A stretch of 64,000 nucleotides of DNA from Podarcis raffonei. Taxonomy: Eukaryota > Chordata > Lepidosauria > Squamata > Lacertidae. The translations under genes were made by a program, and so were the position numbers. Position 1 is the first letter of the stretch. Each line of letters opens with the position of its first letter. Below are positions 33,834 through 47,500 of the stretch, piece after piece. The stretch is taken from the NCBI RefSeq assembly GCF_027172205.1, contig NC_070604.1, positions 71,813,023 to 71,877,022 on the forward strand, in the 5' to 3' direction. A model generated the notes under the pieces. It did no database searches. It had not been told where the DNA came from and saw nothing but the letters and a program-made list of their open reading frames with translations.

Positions 33834-34539
33834 CTTCTCAGAGCCTGCATTATTTGATGTGACCTGCTACCCCACAATGTAGCCTATCTAACCAGTTTTA
33901 GCTCCCCAACAGAGACTGCTTGACAAATTAAATGCAGCTTTGTGTAGATCAAATGCCAGTACTTAGTACACTTTAAATTGCTCCTCTTGCATTCTTGTGC
34001 AGGATCTGAAACATTGTTAATGAGTGCCAAATACCCATCGGGAGCAGCCAGCAGGGAGAGGAAGTATCACACACCTGGTTTCCTGGTTCTGGCATCACAG
34101 TGCCTTACAATGAACTCAATTCCAGGTTCCTTGATAGAGAAGACAGTCGAGCTACAACTGTATATCCACTTACTTAGGATTAACCCTTCTGAACTCAGTG
34201 GTTCTTATTTCTGAGTAGACATGTGTAGGATTGTGCTGCCAATGTCAGTTTCCCAGGCATAAGGTCAATTCTCTCTCATATTTAATATAATATCAGGTAA
34301 ATTTGCAGCAGCATACTTCTTTTCTTTTTGCATGGTTATTCAATCATATTTTCCAAAGGGGATAAGGAGGGGTGGCTTAGGGTCTTCTGTGACCTTTATT
34401 TTTAAAGTTCCTTATTTGGAAATATAGGGACAAAAAGGGTGTTGGGTTTAAGTTTTCCTACTCTTACTTCATTGTATTTTAAACAATTTTTCAATTTTGT
34501 ACCTGCTGATTTTCTTCTTTGTGTGGACAGGCGGAGTCC

Positions 34540-35110
34540 CCAGGTCCCGAGCGGCCCCCCCTGTCATGTGGAATAACGACTCAAGACAACGTGCTATGGG
34601 ATTAAATTGGCCACAACTTTATTAAATTTCAAATGTGGGTAGACCTTGGCTCAGGCATTGGGCGTTCTCCCTCCCCAGTCCCCAGCCGGGGACCTAGGGA
34701 GCATCAGGGTTATCCAGTGTTTGTGTGGGGGATGGGCCAGCTCTGGAGAACATATGTTCAAGCAGAGATAGCCGCCCCCGTTACGCCGCCACCGCAGGGG
34801 AGAGCAATGACGACCTTTCGGCGTACGGTCAAAGCCTCTGTTCAGAAACCCCTTAAACGGGGAACCCTGGTATCGCCGCTGCAAGAGGAAGATGGACAAA
34901 AGGATTCCGCCCAAGGCCTGATACTGCCAAAGTTGTGACGTCTTGCTACGGGAAAGGCGAAACCTGCCAATGCAGGGAAATTCTTTTCCGGCCCTTTGAC
35001 AGCGACCTTGATGTAGCAGCGCCCGCATACCTGTGAAGAAAAGTTAACCTGCAAAACCTGTGAAGAAAGTTAACCTGCAAAATAAGGCATTAACTGAAGG
35101 TGGGTAGGGT
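34540..35110 (-). repeat. Unclassified repeat family with AATAAAGTTGTGGCC core, inverted copy
   Basis: TTGGCCACAACTTTATTAAA at about 34609 and, 310 bp on, GCCAAAGTTGTGACGTCTTG with CGAAACCTGCCAATGCAGG are the two blocks shared with 20690 and 58915. GC content is higher than in the surroundings. Boundaries are approximate. Confidence 0.5.
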
Positions 35111-36209
35111 GGGAGAAGCTCTGGAGCCAAGTGAGGATTCCCAGGTAAGATCCTCCCTCTATTGTGTGGGCAGGTAATCCCTCCCCCATCTGGCCTGATC
35201 TCCTTGGCAACGCTTCCCCCAGGTGGGATTGGACAACTGACTGGGGTAGGCGGAGACCTCCAGGTATCCCACCTGAGGGAAGGCAAAGCCAAGCCTATGC
35301 TGAATGGAGCTGCTCCAGATCCAGGGGCTGCACGCGTCCACGCAAAGGTCGCCCCCCTTTTATGCGGGGAGCGGTCATTCTGAAATATTTTAAGGTTGTT
35401 TCAGGCAGAGAATTTGAAGTGGTAGGCAAACAGTGGTTTAATTCCATGCTTGTTCTTTTCTCTGGAATTGCCATCATTTGCTTGTTTTCAAAAGAAGATC
35501 TAGACAACGTGATTGCCAAACCATGACATTCCGGTATTTTCTGTCTTTTTCTCCTGTGGTCCCCACCACCAAGGTCTCATTTGTAGCATTTTTTAAAAAT
35601 AGCATAACATAATTGTGGTGCCAGTGTGGGCTGTCATTGCAGTGGTGTTTGGTTGTTTTAAAAACACACACATTATTTTTTTTTAGAAAGTCAAAGGAAG
35701 ATTAGATGGAAAACATTGGAATGTAATGACTTGACAACAATATTATCAGACAAAACATTCTTGGGATCTTTTATTGTGCGTTTAATTGAAGTTTTCTTTT
35801 CCCTAACATGAGTTTAACACTGAATCCCTGACTCTCTTTTATCTTTCTTTCCCATTTTAGCCTTCTGCCTACAGATGTGCCCAGGGATTCCTGTCCTTTT
35901 ACAGAGCAAGTTTGTTATTACTACTATTCTGTAATGGCTGGTATTTACATCAGCTAATGGAATGGTTAAAAATAGCTTTAAATCCATGGAAATAACAACA
36001 TTATGCTTTCAAAAGGTGGGAACCCTGTGGATACAGCTGATGGAAAAATGACATTTCCCATGTCTTAGGGTTAATCTACAAGTTGTTATGCTGACCCCGA
36101 GGCGTGGGATATATCTAAGTCTATCCAGTGTTGCCACCTTTTGGAAAAGAATTGAAAAGACAGAAGAAGAAGGAAGAAAATTGAAGTGATGATGTAAAAG
36201 AAGGAAAAG

Positions 36210-36952
36210 CAACCTTTTCAACCTTTTTCAGTCCATGGCTTCCTTGACCAACTACATTCTTTCTGCAGCACCTCTGTGGGGCTCAGGAGCCCAGTTGTGT
36301 CACCCCTTGCCTGCAGAGATGGCAGCCCCTCACCCCTTTTCAAACACCCTCTCTTGTGGAGTGTTCCCTCAGCCTCCTCTCTTCTCCCCTCTCCTTGGGA
36401 GTCCTCTGGGCATCTGCCCCTGCTCTCTGAGCTGCCCACCCCAAAGATAGGTGCCTCCTCCCACTGCTCCACAGAGGCCTGGGAAGCCCTAGAGGCACCA
36501 TTCCCCTGGGGCCGGGGTAGGTAACCTAAGGCCCAGGGGCCGGATGCGGCCCATTCACCTTCTCAATCCAGCCCACAGACAGTCCGGGAATCAGCATGTT
36601 TTTACAACAGTAGACTGTGTCCTTTTATTTAAAATGCATCTCTGGGTTACTTGTGGAGCATAGGAATTCTTTAATTATTTCCCCCCCAAAATATAGTCCG
36701 GCCCACCACATGGTCTGAGCGACAGTGGACCGGCCCACAGCTGAAAAAGGTTGCTGACCCCTGACCTGGGAAGCTTGTAGCCAGAGCTGCTGCAACAAAC
36801 AGTTGTGCAAGACTTTGGGAGGCAGAGATGTGAGAGGGCATCAGAGGAGGGAGGGAAGGAAAGAGGGACAGAGGCCAGTGTTGCCCACGGCACCCCTGAC
36901 CTTCATTCCAGGCAGCCCAGGGTTCCATGGCACACTTCTTGAAAACCACTGG
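36210..36952. mobile_element. Older hAT-like element, host of a nested hAT
   Basis: The left end, TTTTCAACCTTTTTCAGTCC followed by ATGG, and the right end, on the other strand CAGTGGTTTTCAAGAAGTGT followed by GCCATGG, are rough inverted copies of a hAT-type terminus. A younger hAT with a clean duplication interrupts it at 36512-36763. A target duplication for the outer element was not found. Confidence 0.5.
36512..36763. mobile_element. Non-autonomous hAT element nested in an older hAT
   Basis: It starts CCGGGGTAGGTAACC and its right end, on the other strand, is CAGGGGTCAGCAACC. The 8-bp flanks are CCCTGGGG and ACCTGGGA, a duplication with two differences. It shares TTTATTTAAAATGCATCTCT and AATATAGTCC with the element at 462-770 but lacks that copy's internal duplication. 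Confidence 0.8.
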
Positions 36953-38255
36953 TCTATCTACATTGCCTGTGCATAGTGACTTTGCTATAGTTTGTTATAT
37001 ATTTTATAAGACAAGTAGAGCCCTGTCTCCTTCTCAAAAGAAGGCAGTATTGCAGAACTTTGCCTAAATATTCTCCACCATTTTTTGTGGTGTCTCTCCA
37101 CTCCCACCACCTTTAATGTCCTGGAACCATGCTAAATTTGGGGCATTGCGGAGGGTGCAAAATGACTGCCAGGCCTCCAACCACAGTAGTGGCCACTGCC
37201 ACAAGCAAAAATCGAAACCTTTTAGAGGAACCAAGCAAGTAGCTCTGCTACTTCCACTGGCAAGCCCCACCCCTCAGAAATCGTTGGGGCTTTTCTCCTC
37301 CCCTTTCCTTGGATAAATTTACTAAAACATTTCTGCCCCCCCCCCCCCGTGCACCACAGTTTTCCTGCCCACAGAAAGGGTTGGGTAATTTTGAATTGTT
37401 AATTTGTGCACTGCTCTAGTTAAATAGGAACAACTTTTAATTAAGAAGCATAAACACGAGAAAATGACAACATGATAGAGCACACACACCCAAACCATTT
37501 TTGATTGTTGTGGCAACACTGCCAATTATCTATCATAGATAGAGGACAGTCAGTCAGCCTGACTTGAATGTTCCCTTCAAGTTTCTGTTGTTCCATGCTT
37601 GGTCGCATGGGTACCCAGTGGGGAGGGGAACAGCCTCCTGTGCCACCAAATGAACCACAATTCCCATATTTCCAGCATTCATTTTTGAGCAATGTGGCAA
37701 AAAGTGCAGGCACCATTCTCCTCATTTTTTAAAGTGAAAAACTTGCCTGCTCTCACTTTTCAACTACTCATGTTTATTTATTCATTTGCCCCTTCAGTAA
37801 AATGTCTTGTGGATGCCCATGATCGCTCCTCATCTTCTTAGTGGTGACTCTTCTAGCTACCTTTTCGCTTCACCTCTTTTCTCTTTCATTTTTCTTCATT
37901 TCCACTGTTTCTAACTGCCAGCAGCTGATATTCTCCGTGTCTGGTTCCCCCTCACACCACTGGACCCACATTATAACCTCTTGGCAGTAACCTATGTGGT
38001 TATCTATTCCAATTATCAACTGAAATAAGTTAATTGACCACTACAATAGCAAGAACCCAAGTGTTTTGGGGAGGAAGAAGTTTAATGGATTTTAACAAAG
38101 TGGATCCTTTCCCATAATTTCTGTTTAATGTGACAAATCTGGATTAATTTTTATGGGAAACGACCACAGTTCTGCTTTATATTCTGCTGTTTGCATGTCC
38201 GTAAAGAGTTAACCATTTTGATTACATAATCTCTCCTTTGGGTAGACAGAAAAAA

Positions 38256-38261
38256 TATATA
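38256..38261 (+). promoter_or_regulatory. TATA-like box upstream of SLC22A3
   Basis: AAAAATATATACG lies 344 bp before the SLC22A3 start codon, ahead of a long GT run. It is the only TATA-like word seen close to the gene. Assignment as core promoter is a guess. Confidence 0.2.
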
Positions 38262-38352
38262 CGCCCCCTTCTTTGGGGCAGCATGCGTGCCAAGTGTATA
38301 GTGAAATCCTACAGTTCTGTGCGTAAGCATTGTGCCAAACTGACAGTACAAC

Positions 38353-38353
<1 letters not shown>

Positions 38354-38390
<37 letters not shown>
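38354..38390. repeat. (GT)n microsatellite in the SLC22A3 5' region
   Basis: About 18 GT units, 210 bp before the SLC22A3 start codon, so inside the promoter or 5' untranslated region. Long GT runs can adopt Z-DNA and vary in length between individuals. Confidence 0.9.
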
Positions 38391-38392
<2 letters not shown>

Positions 38393-38599
38393 CTTTGCTC
38401 TGCCCCGGCATTGCTTTTGCTACTTGATTGCATGTGTGTGTAGCTGAGGGAGACAGAGTGGAAGACAGAGAAAGAAGAGAGAGATTGCGCGTACATGATT
38501 TATAGGAAGCACCGGCAACAGCCACAAAGTTTGAGAGCTGTTGACGCTGTGTCACCTCTTGGATTCATCTGACTTGGGGGAGGGGAGGAACTGTCTACA

Positions 38600-41500
38600 A
38601 TGCCGTCTTTTGAAGAGTTTCTAAAAGAGGCTGGGGAATTTGGAAGGTTTCAAAAGCGGGTCTTCCTCCTCCTTTGCCAGACTGGTATAACCTTTTCCTT
38701 CTTATTTGTTGGTGTTGTGTTCCTTGGCCGGGACCCAGAGCAATATTGGTGTAGGGTTCCTTATGCATCTAAATTAAGGAAGCAATGTGGATGGACATTT
38801 GAAGAGGAGTACAACGTTACCATTCGAGCTTCAAGTCTGGTGAATGATTCTTCCCAGTGCAAGAAGTATGACATGGAGTGGCATAACACCTCTTCTAGCT
38901 GCACCAACCCACTGTCTCATCTTACCAGCAACAGCTTGAGCAATGTGTCACTTACAACGTGCCGCCGGGATGGATGGCTCTACAAAGAACCTCATTCAAC
39001 TATTGCCAGTGAGGTAAGAGAATTCAAAATACATCCTCCAGCCATGTTTTCATTAGCAATACAGGACTATAAAATACATATAAGTAGAAGGCTGGAGTGC
39101 AAACTATGGTGGGTTGACACAGATAATTAATCTTCTCCACAACAGCAATTGGAAAGTTTCATAGGTAACCTTAAATAGCAGCGCCAGTGTTTAATGTGCT
39201 TAATATGTGAGCAAATTCCAACACTCAGCCATTTCTACTGACTCTTCGAGATAGAAGAGTATAACGAGAGCTATGGCATTTCAGATAATGGATGGGCTAA
39301 TAGAATATATGTAAATGACTCCTCTTGGAAACTGAGCCAATACAGTTGTATAGAAAGGCAGCACCAATTCAGATAGACAGTGTATATATCTCTGGCTGAA
39401 TTTCTTGTCATTTATCATTCGACAATACATTAGGAAGGGAGTGTGGCTCATTGGTAGTGCACATCCTTTGCGTGCAGAAGGTCTTAGATTTAATCCCTGG
39501 CATTGCAAAAAAGGATCAGATAGTTAGTGATGGGAACTAATTCTACCCACTGCTGCCTGTCAGCAAAACTGGGCTAAACAGACAATCTGACCTGGTACAA
39601 GGCAGTTTCCTGTGATCTTAAAGTTGAAAATCTAAAACTGAGTTCAGATCAATTTTATTATTTTCAGCCATAAAAAAGAGAGGGGAAAGTAACACTGTGC
39701 CAGCAAGGACATTTATAAAACGAGAATAACTGAGCAAACGTCATAAAACACCAACAATCAAGTATGAAAAATGCAGCTAGCTGTGTTGGTCCATTAAGAA
39801 TAAATCCAATGCACAACAACCACTTAATATTTTAGGATGGGCTGAAAGTCATAAACAGAGCAGTAGCTTTTGAGTTTCACAAAACTTTTTTTAGACAAGT
39901 TGTAGAACAACAAGAAAGAGGGTGGGGGAAGTGAGCAAGAAGGTGCTGCTGATATAGGTTACGGTGGATATCCATCTGTGATATGTGAATTTTGGATGTT
40001 GAAGGAGGCTCTTTGCAAACTAAGGAAGAGAACCTAAACCAACTTGCCCATTTAGGATTTTAACCTAAGTTAGTTTGCACCAAGAGATCTTAAGTTGCAC
40101 CAGAGCATAGTGCAATAAAGAAGCAATGCCTGTTGAAAATACAAGATATTATTAAAAGGTGCTCAAATATTCCTCAGCACAGACTGGAACAGATGCAAGT
40201 CCTGAAATAAAGAAAAGTATTGCATTATTTATCTTTCGTATTCCTAACTCATCTCTTGCCTGAGGTAGTGACCTCATCGCAGATTGCAAACTACCTAAAA
40301 CACAGTAAATCAAATAGAACAATAAAAGCAACTGATTAAATAATTAAACAAACAGTACCAGCGTTAGAACAGCATTTATTTAGGGAGTAGTCTATAGAAA
40401 GCATAGTTACAGAAGGAGCAGACCAGGTATGCAAGTTATGTCACTAACTTTCGTGATATTAGTTTGCACCAGAATAGTAAAAGGGAACCCACTTTTAATA
40501 GTATCTTATTCATATTACACTTGTGGACTATAACTTTCCAGAACTAGTTTTGTTCTGTTTGAATTAGATCTGGTATACATTTTAAGATAGAAATAGAAAT
40601 AGATTACTGTATTTTAGATATTGTTCATTTTCTTTCCTGGAGCTCATATCAATACATTCTTTAGATAAATACAGTAGAAATTGTTTTGCTGAAATGTTGG
40701 TGGTGGAGGCAGGAGAGTGATTAGAGAATGAGAAAAAGGACAGTGATCTTTTTGATTTAATCCTGCTTTGGTTGTCTGTGGTAACATTTTGTTAATCATT
40801 AACACTGAAATATGACAGATTTAAGGACAGGTGGATTTGGTAGCATTAGTAGCTGCTTTCAGACACTGCAATGAACACAGGAAGCTGTGTTATACTGAGC
40901 TGGGCCATCAGCCTATCAAGCTACTGTATGCCTGAGGTCTTCACACTTTCCCAATCTTGGGTCCCCCTTTAGTCCCAACATGCATTTAGGGACCCATGTC
41001 TTCCTTTGGTTATTTGCATGGTGGTAATGTTGCTGTTGTGACATACCTTATGTCAGTCTGCGGACTGATGTTTGTTCAGATTTCAGCAGTAAACAGTGGG
41101 TTTTCCCAGGGAAAGTTGCAGGACAAAAAAACCCCTCTTGGACTCTTGACTTGAAATCATGGAACAAATGAAAGTATGGATGGGCCCATAGTTTCTTATT
41201 TTTCCAGTCTTCAGTTCTCAAAATTTCTGTGCATGTTTACTTGGGTAAGTCTTGCTGTGTCTGATGGGGCTTAGCCCTCAGTAAGCAAGCACAGCCTTAA
41301 TGACTAGCTTAGGAGTAGGCTTGCCCCAATCTCCTAGCACAAGGAGACAGTTCTTCTACACTTGTAGGTGAGGAATCTCATGCCCGAAGCCTAGCCTTGT
41401 CCAAAGCCTAGGCATGAAGTTTTGCCTCCTCCACCCTTGACTAAAAAAAAATGCATTCAAGAGAATTATAGTGTTGTGGCAGCAAATGATTTCCTGTGTG

Positions 41501-44500
41501 CATTTTGAGGTAGTACTGTTGGGTTAATGGCTAGCTATCTTGTTATATAAGCCAGCTACCCCACTAGACAGCTGGCTGGCTGGTCAGTAGATGACAGTTC
41601 TCTGAGAGCAGTAGCAGGCCTCCAGGAGAGGGCACAGAGAGCTTCTAGAGCAGCGATAGGGAACCTGTGGCCCTGCAGATGTTAGACTACAATTTTTCCA
41701 TCCCTGACCATCGGTTCATTCTGGCTAGTGGCTGAAGTATGAAGGGTTCTTCATCCAGGTCCCAGGGTGTTTCTCCCCTAAAGCCAGAGTCAAACTTCTG
41801 GAAGTACTTGCCAAGCTCTGAGGTCAAATTACGCCTGGAGTTGCTTTGTTTTTGCTGTAATCTTGACACTTGGTCCTCCATGGAGGATACATTTTGGTCC
41901 GCTGCCTGCAAACACTTTCGCTCTGCCAAGTTAACATTTGCCAGATTAACATGCCCTTTGTGGGAAGATAATTGGTTTCCTAGAAGAAGAAATGCAGTTG
42001 TTTAGAACATACTGATGTCAGCAACATAATAAAGTCCTATATGAAACATTACTGTTGCTGTTGAAGCTATTTTAAGGGCCAAGTACTACATTCCCCATCG
42101 ATACACAGACCTTACTTAGCTCTAAGGACAGCAGGATTTATTTATCCATTCATGTATATACCGCTTTTCATCCCAGAGGTCCTCAAACCTTTTTATTAAT
42201 ACAATAAAATGACAGCAAAATGACAGCAAAATAAATCAATTGTCAATCAAATACAAGAAAGCAACACCCCCTCTCAAAATATTAATTGTGTCAGTGTTTT
42301 AATATAAATAAACAATTGGCAAGGAATCTTGGTATTCCATTTAGATATTTTTATGGTTTCTCACTGGAGTAGATAATATTTATTTTGCACATGTTTAGGC
42401 TATAAGCATTTAACTTCAGAAATTAAATTAACCCATCATAAACAATCCTAGTTCCATGCTAACTGAAACCACTTCTATCCATTCTAATGAACATACTGTG
42501 AATTAGTAGATTCTCTTCCTAGTACATATATAGGCCCATGTGTCTGTTGATTGTAACATCACCTACAATTAACCCTCCTTCATACATGCTATATAACCTA
42601 CATACCAAAAATGATGCAAAAAATCTACACTACACAAAGTTAATGTGCAGATCTACCCCATGTATGGATCTTACCATGCTAAAATGTAGCATTCAAATAT
42701 GGCTAATTAAAAGCATTGGTTTCAATGGGTCTACTCTATGTATCAGATACCACCCTTAAGGGGGAAAAACACCCTAACATACCAAATAAAAAACTGAGTA
42801 ATCCAGCATGGGAACTGGCCCTACTAAAAAAATGGGACTGTTTAAATGTGAGACTAAAAATAAATAAATAAAATGCTATGGAGTGCTAAAAAGGAGTTAG
42901 TTCTTGTTGGAATTGCTCAGATAATCAGTGTTGGAATTAATTATATTCATTATTTTATTATTTTAATTTGTGATCTCAGTCAAGGATATAACGGTGTGTT
43001 GAAGAGTTTAAGCTCTTCTCATGTTGACGAAGCAAAAATCATGCTCCTAAATAATTATGCATTCTCCCAAATCTGTCTATTGCTAATGCTAGTTTTATTG
43101 TATTCATGCAAGTTTTCAGAGACTGAGGTCACTAGTTCTCTACGACAACTGGTATTAATCAGGCTATCCCACTGGAATCTTGGAAGTAGATTTGGGTTAA
43201 ATCCTTCCAAAAAGTTATTTCATGAAATCTTCAGGATTACAAATCAGAGCACCGAGATGGAGACTTGCTTAGCTCTTCTAAACTTTTCTTTTTCTTGGAT
43301 GTGCTCAAAAAGGCGGAACCATTTCACTCACAGCACTCAGTCAGGAGATAGCTGTTGAACACTGGAAGAACAAACAGTGTTTATCTGTGATGTCTTAGAA
43401 GTACAACAGAGTTTAAGACATGTTTATCATGTAGATGATATGGTATCAACCAAAGTTAGCTCAAGGACTGACAAAGCCAGATGGTTTCTATTCAAAGTGG
43501 CATTCCCCGCCCCCCCCCGCCCCCTGTATCTTGTTCCTGGCAAGAATGTCACAGCAGGCAAGACATGGGTGCTAACAATTTGTTTCTTTAGTTACATTTC
43601 GTCACATTCTGTCTTCACTTTGCCTATCATTCCCTCCATTTTGCCCCCATTTCTTATATTTTCATTGAGGCCTTCCAGGGATGATCCTCTGAAAAACAAT
43701 GGCCAACCCTACCATTAGACAGGAAGATGGCAGCCTCAGGCAGCAGGTGCTTGAGGTGGGGAGCAGCAGCAAGTTGTTGAAGGGCAGAGCTCTTTGTGCT
43801 ACTAGGCCTGCCGTTCACCTTCTAAGCTAGCCTGCTGACCTCAAATATGGTGGAGGATGCTGCCCCATTACCAGTATTGGCTTGTGTACATGAAATGGCG
43901 GAGGGGGGGAGGCACCATCTTGTCTTTTGCCTCAGGCAGCAAAGATGTTTTGGACCCAGCTTCATATGATTCTTTTATGACATCTGTAGAGGGTAGGACT
44001 TCACAGGCCCAGCCACCATCAAAATATGATCCTAAATAGTTTTATAACTTTCTTAAATTGAACATTAGTTCTATATAAACCTGGCATAGTTTATATAGAG
44101 ACTGTCAATTCTAATGTTTCAGTTCCCTTTTAAAAAAGACTAGGTGTATCTCTAGTCACAGAAGGCTTTTTGCTTCAGTGAAGGTTTCTGTGAACAGAAA
44201 AAGGAGGGAGGCAATTTTTACAGTGATTCCCTTTCTCCTGCAGCCTCCCTCGGATATTGTTTTCAAGACTGGAATCTTTTGTCAGATAAAAACTTTATCT
44301 TCTACGGAAACTTATTGTATCTTTTTCTTCTTCCCACAGTACAACCTTGTTTGTGAGGACAGATGGCTAATAGATATGACACAGTCTCTCCTCAATCTCG
44401 GTTTTTTGGTTGGAGGATTTTACCTAGGCTACGCTTCAGACAGGTAGAATTTTCTTTTTTAACCAAACTACGAACCATGTCATTCTTCCACTGCAGACAG

Positions 44501-47500
44501 GGCTGCTTCACATATTATTTTACTTATGTGAGTTGGTGTTTACATTGTATTAGTACTGTACCCAAAACGTCTTCCATGTTTTTTATCCATTCTCCATCAA
44601 CTCATGTGGGGAGAAAGCATTTGAAAATTGTCAAAGGTGAAAGAAAATTTCAGTTAAATTTTCATGCATGAAACGTGGAGGGGTCGTTGCAATTATTTTG
44701 ATGTGGCCAAGAGGTTTTGTGAGTGTCTCTTCTTTCCTTCTACATTCTGCAGCCTTCCCAGGTGCTCACATTTTCTGAAAAACCTTTGGTGTCTTCAGCT
44801 GGCCTTTCCTGTTAGCAAGGGAAGCTGGAGAGAGGTTATCTGCTATGCCCCTGACAACTGTTTGTTTTATTAGATTGCATATTTATTTTTAAAGACATAA
44901 TTGCAGAGAGCTATTGGTGTTTTTTAAGCAAAAGGGAAGAAGCACACCAGCCTTAGGCACTTGGAAGCAAGTTACCCCAGCCTCCCAAGCTTCAGTTAAA
45001 GGCAGAAAGAGACATCATGAGCAGCTTCTTCCCATGGTGATTTTTCAGATCAGGAAATATGGGAGAATGTTTAATGAAAAGAAAAAGACGCTCACTGACA
45101 CAATAAGGTAAACTCAACTCCACACCCAGTGCTCTTTTTCCAGAAACAAAGGTGCCAAAACTCACCATGAACACCTTCCTCGTTCTCTTAGAATGGCAAT
45201 GGCGTCCACCTGAGAGGTGTTGGAACTGAGTTCCGGCTGGAAAAAAAGCCCTGTCCACACCCACCAAAATTATAAAGTGTCCCTTGAATGAGGCAGAACA
45301 GCAGAAGTCTCTTTCGTAGAGGAACGAAACTTTAGAGAAATTGGAGGAGAGTTTTCAGCACAGCACTTTTGTATGCCATTACGTGTGAAGATTAGGAAGT
45401 TTAGGAATATGTTCAGTCTGCCTTCAGTGAGGTGACTAGTGAGGGGTGGGAGTGTGAGAGAGAGCATCCCTACCATTCCCAGAGCTGGTTTGCCAACCAG
45501 GCATTGCCCAGGAAGAAAGGCCCAGACCTTAAAAGCTCTTTTCGCACCAGGTAACCCTATTCTCTCTGTTTTACTCTCTCACTCTCTGTTCTTGACAGAT
45601 ACGGCAGAATCAACATTTACCTCATTTCTTCCTTTGGGGCAGGACTATGTGGCCTCATAGTGGCTTTTGCACCAAATATTGTAGTATTTTCGATATTTCG
45701 CTTTCTACAAGGTGTATTTGGAAAGGGAACCTGGATGACAAGTTTTGTCATTGGTAAGACTTGGCATATTCTTCATTCTTCCTCTTCATACATGCATGTA
45801 ATATGTGGGATACTAGATAAAAAGGGGGGATTTCTTGAATGGGATTATTATACTGTAGGCACATTGCACATAAAATCGATAGATTGCATTGTGAATATTG
45901 CTAAATTACTGCATGAAAGGGAAGGTTGATTATGCGGGGATTGGTTCATTTGAAGGCATTTTTTTCTGATAGTGCTGGTGGTGGAGATTTCCTCCTGATG
46001 TTAATAAAAGTTCCAAAGGAACCATTTCTGTCAAGATCACAGCAAGGGGAGAAAGGGTTAAACTCCCCCTCTCTGCCACGCTGCAGTCCTGATAATAATC
46101 AATCCCATCCCCAGCAGCTGCTACTTGAATGTTAACAAACATGCATATGAAATGCAGCAACACATTTAACCAGGTCACATCTCATTTGACCCCAGTTCAT
46201 GACCCACCAGCCAAAATTCCACACAAGGTCCATGTACAGCAGCTGATCAGAGGCTCAATAGCTCTCCTGTTTTTGTTATCTGCCTCAGGGATGCAAAAAC
46301 AATAAGTTTATTGAAGACAATAATGGCTTCTGAATTGCATATAGTTTGGTCACAAGCCGATCTAATATGACCCAGATTTTAAATAAGTCCATGGTTTATA
46401 AATTTAAGAATGCATAGAGATGTACCTAATTTGAGTGGTGAGCTGGCTTTAAAAAATGCAGTCACCATTGGTTGGGTTTGGTTTTTTAGACATACATTTT
46501 TGAGCACAAAGGAAAATAATTCATCACTAATTTACCACCACACTCCATGAGCCATTTCTGGTTTTCAAGGTGGGGAGGTGACACATAATTATACATTTAA
46601 TTGGGAGAAGTGTGCATGTGGCATTTTAAAAGTTAAATCCCAAAACTAAAGGGGTGGAGATTATGGAATGATCACTCAGATTGTTGGTATGTACATCCGT
46701 CTGTGTTACAGTGAAGGTAGGCAGAAGTCAGCATCACTCAGGAGAAGAAAAATGTGTTCTTTATAGGACATTTTTATACATATGAAGCTACATAGGTGCT
46801 CATGCAATAGTAATAAGACCAAAGAATACCAACATGCACTATCTCACCAATGAATGAGTTATGGGCTCAATTCAGATACAATTATTTTGGTTTAATAAAC
46901 AATGACAGGATTTCTGTCAATTGTTGAACAATCTGGTTTGATTTCCTACTTTTGTAGCCAGAGATTAAACCAGTTTCCAAGTCTGGATGTAATGGGAAAG
47001 TGTGATTTAAGGCAATACATTGTGCAAAAGAATGGGGAAAATGAAAGGGGAGGAGGGAGGGATGAATGTCCAGGCTAACCACTTGTTCTTAGCCTAATAA
47101 ACAATGGTTTGTTAACTGAGATAGTTATGTCTGAACCAGGCCATAGATTCATAACATCAGACATCTGTGACATTAATTTTCTTCTGCCAACTAATGTTAA
47201 TACCAAAGCAAAATATCTCCATGTGTACCACAGAACAGTGACTTGCTATCATCACCCTATTAATGGTTTTAATAATGTGCAGGCTGTTTCCTTTCAATGT
47301 CTTTTATTTTGTCCATTTCTGTATTCAGTGACAGAGATAGTTGGTTCAGATCAGCGAAGGATTGTTGGAATTGTAATTCAGATCTTTTTCACCCTTGGAG
47401 TTGTGATTCTTCCTGGAATTGCTTATCTCATTCCCACATGGCGAGAGATTCAGCTAGCTACGACACTCCCCAACTTCCTCTTCCTGTTGTATTACTGGTA

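Larger units (their letters stand above)
17654..38599. other. 21-kb gene-free spacer between divergent SLC22A2 and SLC22A3
   Basis: The start codons of SLC22A2 (minus) and SLC22A3 (plus) point away from each other across this interval. No host exon was recognised on either strand. Open frames of up to 195 codons occur but show no domain or splice context. The interval carries two Tigger-like MITEs, hAT-type elements, L2 remnants, palindromic repeats, one large L1, and microsatellites. Stretches with nothing recognised include about 17.7-18.3, 19.3-20.3, 21.6-23.9, 26.7-27.6, 28.3-29.5 and 37.0-38.2 kb. Promoters and any enhancers for both genes should lie at or inside its ends. Confidence 0.7.

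Noticed and set aside
34633-35526. Cluster of overlapping open frames of 60-125 codons on both strands
   Set aside because: They fall in the GC-rich unclassified repeat at 34540-35110 and its flank and have no conserved motif.
38151-38555. 134-codon minus frame containing a Thr-His run
   Set aside because: It is created by the GT microsatellite upstream of SLC22A3.
42873-43358. 161-codon open frame in SLC22A3 intron 1
   Set aside because: Composition and lack of any recognisable motif suggest chance; it lies inside an intron.
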